DNA of 64,000 nucleotides. Origin: Omphiscola glabra (taxonomy: Eukaryota; Mollusca; Gastropoda; Lymnaeidae). The notes beneath the pieces were generated by a model, which saw nothing but the letters and a program-made list of their open reading frames with translations, was not told the DNA's origin and did no database searches. The position numbers and the translations under genes were made by a program. Location: NCBI GenBank assembly GCA_964017045.1, contig OZ024797.1:18631307-18695306 (forward strand). Reading direction: 5' to 3'. Below are positions 61,201 to 64,000 of this stretch, piece by piece (the first letter of the stretch is position 1; every line of letters starts with the position of its first letter).

Positions 61201-64000
61201 TTCTGCCCGCAACCCAGTTATTCTGCATTTGATACGACGGTTCTCTTTCTGTCAGCCGTCGGTACCTCTCTACGGTACTTAAAATAGCCTTCTCCCTCCT
61301 TATTTCTAGCGGTTCCACATTGGCCAAGACTTCTACAGCAGCTGTGGGTGTGGTCCTGAATGCACCACAGATGAATCTCAGAGCCTGATTCTGGATTCGA
61401 CCCAGCTTCTCCAATGCAGTTTTGCTTGCAAAGGATTGGACCGGCATGCTGTAATCCATTACCGACCTTACACTGCCTAGGAGTAGTGCTCTAAGCGTAC
61501 TTGCGCCCGCGCCCCAACTTGTGCAAGCTAACTTTTTCACCAGATTGAGCTTGGCGGTCGCCTGGGAGCAGAGGTCGTGTACAAAATTATGCATTTGCAC
61601 CTTTTGATCCAATTTGACTCCCAGGTAAACCGGTTGCTTGTCCCATTTGAGCGCTACATCCCCCACCTTCAGCTCAATCTCCTGTTTGAGAATGGTTCGC
61701 CCATTGGTAAATAGCGAATAGACCGTCTTCTCGGTGTTGATTTCCAGATGCCACCGCTGCATGAACCTGTTGATAGACGAAAGGTCTTGCTGTAATAGCG
61801 TTTGCAGGCGGTGGACATCTTTACCGGTGCTCCAGATAACCAAATCATCAACATACATCGCGGCATTGGTTACCAAATTTTGTGGCAAGTCATTAATGTA
61901 TGCCAGGAAAAGTGTGCAACTGAGGGCTGACCCTTGTGGGAGCCCCTCCTCAAGGGTTCTTTTCCTGGAGGTTTCACTGCCGAATTTCGTGCTTATTGTC
62001 CGGTTTGTGAGAAAACCGGCAATCCACCTGTACATATTGGCAGTTACTCCCATCTTTTGCAATTTCAATAATAGACCGGACCTCCAGACTCGGTCGTATG
62101 CTTGCCGGAGGTCGAAAAATACAGCCACTGTATGTGATTTTTTCTGGAGCCCATCTGTTATGGACTGGAGAAGACGGAGCACTTGGTCTACAGGCTGCAT
62201 TCCCTTGCGGAAGCCCGCCTGTATTGGACTCAGGCTGTCGGTACTCTCCAGGTACCAGTACAGCCTTTGATTAACCATTCTCTCGGCTACCTTCCCTAGA
62301 CACGATGTTAGGGAGATCGGACGGTAGCCGTTAGGGTGATTGAGATTTTTCCCTTCTTTGGGAATAGGGACGATGGTAGCGCTAAGCCAAGCTCTGGGTA
62401 GGATTCCAGTTACCCATGATCTGTTTATGATTGACAATAGCTTTGTCTTCGCTATCGGGCCAAGGTTTTTTATCATTTCATTACAGATCTTATCCGGACC
62501 TGGTGCCTTGGCGGCGTCGCACTTGTCAATGGCGGTTTGCAACTCAACCATAGTGTAAGGGGCTGTGAATATCTCATCATGCGGTCCCCACCGTTGGGCC
62601 TCTTCTCCATGTTTCCGAAGACGGTTAAGGTTCCGGCTCTCTCTGGTCTCTTTCTGCTTCCTGTTAATCCTTGCAAAATGCTTGTTCAAAGCCTCGGCAC
62701 TCTTGGCATCTGTGGTAGCCGTGCCAGTAGTCGTTTGCAGAGGACGCAGGTTACGTACCTTTCCCATGCAGGATAGAGAGTCCATCAATCGCCAGACCTT
62801 TTTTCCGTCTTTCAGGTCGAGTTTTCCACATGTACCAACCCATTTTTCTTTCTTTGCCCTGTCAACCTCCTTACGGACCTCGGCTGTCAGTTTGTTGTAA
62901 GCTGCACGAGCAGCAGCCGTCTTTAACTTTCCAGCTTTGGCCCGTGCTTTCTTTCATTTCAGCCAACCTCTTATTCCAAAAGGGGCGGAACTTGCGGGTC
63001 CCGTTTGTTCTAGGGACTGTTTTTCTTGCCACTGCGAGTATTGCACTCACAAAGTTGCTGTATGCAGCGTCGGTGCTTTCAGAGGCATCGGGAGTCCCAG
63101 CTGACTCCGCGATCATGCTTTCTGTTCTTTCTCGGAACAGGGTCCATTTGGCTTTGCCAAACAGCCAGTGCCTCCTAGCAAACCTTGGCTTTGTCAGCAC
63201 AAGATCTAAAATAATGAGGGTCGGTCGATGGTCACTGCCAACCTCATCTAATACTTCCCACTGTATCTTTGCCTCGAGTTCGGCAGAGACCAGTGTTATG
63301 TCGGGCCGTGACATGGCACTGTTGCCTGTGTGGAGCAGTGTAGGAACACTGTCACTGTTTTGCAATCTGATGAGGTTGGTCGTGAGCTCGACCTCCTCTT
63401 TATCTGTACTATAGAGTATGCTATGTCCAGTATAGGAGTTCATTAAGAATTGTGGCTACTGAATATTATGTTTTATTACATGTGATGTGTGCTTGAGAGT
63501 TTTAGTAGTTGGTGAATGCTCTGGCTGCGCTTGACTTGTTGACGTATTTTTATGCTCCTTGTGACATATTGTCTAGTCTGTTTGTGACGTAAATTTTATT
63601 TGCCTGGCAGTGGTGAATGGAACTTTGTGGAAGTAGGATGTGTTTTATGGAATTTACAGCCAGTGTATATAATTCGATGTTAAAGTAATATTTATTGTGA
63701 TAAATGACTTGAGTTGATTCTGTGCTAGTACGACGTTTTACAACGTGTAAAAAAAACTTGATGAACTAACCAATCTAGTACAAACAGGCGTTGACCCGGG
63801 GGGAATAATATAAATTTTTTAATATATATTTTGTCTATCTTATAGAGAGGATCAGAAGATGATTTATGGCTGCGTCTCAATTCAGCCCTACAAAGCTGCA
63901 TTCACCTGGAGCCCTGTAAATTGTCAGCTGTCTTTCAAATGTTGCTAAATGTGGCCCTGCCTAGATGTCCTTCCATCCTAGAGTACTCTTATTCACAAAT
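46164..64000 (+). CDS. LYST: LYST, lysosomal-trafficking regulator (5' part)
   Basis: LYST is a very large BEACH-family protein (about 3,800 residues in human) controlling size and movement of lysosomes and related granules; its loss causes Chediak-Higashi syndrome. Coding exons: 46164-46274, 48398-48477, 51737-51902, 52653-52812, 53299-53521, 53767-54492, 56108-58568, 59205-59516, 63846-beyond the end. All phases match, giving about 1,464 codons here. Matches to human: LSQEFMRNV...SLEDYMLRGRGWRLL (human LAREFL...LGQYLVHGRGFLLL), CEVLLNLLPFC, then HRKCEYGSYYDHHHD (about residue 740) against HRRCEYSHFMHHHRD, and VQVLSMLRSVGVCCC. The conserved armadillo-like N-terminal region is present; ConA-like, PH-BEACH and WD40 domains would lie outside. 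The gene has about 64 extra residues before the human-like start. Introns carry LINEs and a SPIN-like MITE. Confidence 0.93.
47945..48020. mobile_element. Possible hAT terminal fragment
   Basis: The phrase gtggtccatggaccacaagt followed by taagaacccc resembles the right end of a Charlie-type hAT element (reverse complement GGGGTTCTTAACTTGTGG). No left end was found. Confidence 0.35.
50300..51310. other. Degenerate dispersed-repeat patch in LYST intron 2
   Basis: It contains short inverted ends cagaggcgtagc (50339) and gctacgtctctg (about 50500), G-runs, and the phrase tcttccattttgtttaagta at about 50900. The latter recurs with changes at about 52495 in the next intron. It looks like old transposon debris. 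Overlapping short frames on both strands are not supported. Confidence 0.45.
54635..55855 (-). mobile_element. L2-like LINE, 5'-truncated
   Basis: Minus frame 55839-55180 starts within the reverse transcriptase ([43 protein letters not shown] with catalytic Asp-Asp changed to Asn-Asp). Decayed frames after it read LDYCNS, RLQKVQNTTARIV and HWLPVSERID, the L2 thumb and C-terminal blocks. The last part ends in the caatcaat microsatellite. The dead catalytic motif and several stops show it is inactive. It lies in LYST intron 6, antisense. Confidence 0.88.
56108..58568 (+). CDS. LYST: LYST exon 7 (2.46 kb)
   Basis: This unusually long internal exon encodes about 820 residues with phase 2 in and phase 0 out. 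It holds a Ser-rich region, then the conserved block KCEYGSYYDHHHDILGVP, the VGVCCC motif, LDTLTSVLLDQFLGA, and a helical stretch ending KHVVQ before GTACTG. The acceptor is ctttcttcttccag. Confidence 0.95.
59793..59992. mobile_element. SPIN-like hAT MITE (200 bp)
   Basis: The element starts CAGTGGTTCTCAACCTTTCT and ends AGGTTGAGAACTGCTG. Its interior carries the phrases catgttgtggcgaccccc, aaaattattttctttgttac, ttcataactgta, ggtcttagg and aaaggggtcgcgacccc. This is the layout I remember for SPIN/URR1 non-autonomous elements of mammals and other animals. The flanking 8-bp direct repeats aacaagta (59785-59792) and aactagta (59993-60000) differ by one base and carry the CTAG-type core favoured by hAT. 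No transposase is encoded. It lies in LYST intron 8. Confidence 0.88.
60090..63450 (-). mobile_element. I-clade LINE with RNase H, 5'-truncated
   Basis: On minus, frame 63443-62871 gives the end of an endonuclease (GSDHRPTLII). After a single frameshift near 62950 an open frame runs to 60116 with at least 890 codons. It contains KAPGPDKI, NGYRPISL, FFDLRQAYDRVW, GLPQGSALS, the catalytic YVDDLVIW, and an RNase H domain with all four acidic positions (FTDGS, AELEA, FSDSRS, NEKAD). It ends with a Cys/His cluster (CRHCN...HLLTEC). The APE-RT-RNase H order is that of the I group, which includes the Nimbus elements described from Biomphalaria; that affinity is inferred. It lies in LYST intron 8, antisense. 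Confidence 0.9.
63846..64000 (+). CDS. LYST: LYST exon 9 (runs off the window)
   Basis: After acceptor tcttatag the frame reads RGSEDDLWLRLNSALQSC and stays open to the window end. It joins exon 8 (ending SQK|GTAAGT) in phase 0. Confidence 0.85.

Overview
The window is animal nuclear DNA, most likely from a gastropod mollusc (pulmonate snails are my first guess). Genes are split into many small exons with GT-AG introns. Intergenic DNA is AT-rich. Several clades of LINE and small hAT elements are present, and there is an interstitial TTAGGG array. No bacterial, organellar or viral genes are seen. The organism is inferred from gene and repeat style, not from a diagnostic marker.

Layout. (1) 1-20 kb has no supportable protein gene. 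It is a field of about twenty unrelated minisatellites (units 16-74 bp), a degenerate TTAGGG array (3406-3587), a hAT MITE with target-site duplication (13914-14144), foldback elements, and one isolated core promoter with a first exon (10333-10456). (2) 21.5-38.9 kb, minus strand, holds a complete 22-coding-exon gene for CMTR1, the cap-1 mRNA 2'-O-ribose methyltransferase. I could splice all exons in frame to 822 codons, close to the human length. Its introns carry five LINE fragments, a foldback MITE and a 16-bp minisatellite. One intron has a GC donor. (3) 38.9-46.1 kb is the divergent intergenic region. It contains a CLEAR-like E-box and a 501-bp GC-rich insert flanked by an exact 15-bp duplication. 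(4) 46.2-64 kb, plus strand, holds the 5' third of LYST (lysosomal trafficking regulator, BEACH family). Nine coding exons join in frame to about 1,464 codons before the window ends. Its introns hold an L2-like LINE, a 200-bp SPIN-like hAT MITE, and a 5'-truncated I-clade LINE with endonuclease remnant, reverse transcriptase and RNase H.

The two host genes are head to head and could share regulatory DNA, but they act in different processes: nuclear mRNA capping and lysosome-related organelle traffic. The parts most worth following up are the minisatellite field with its orphan promoter, the GC-rich insert, and the SPIN-like copy, because that family is known for horizontal transfer between phyla.
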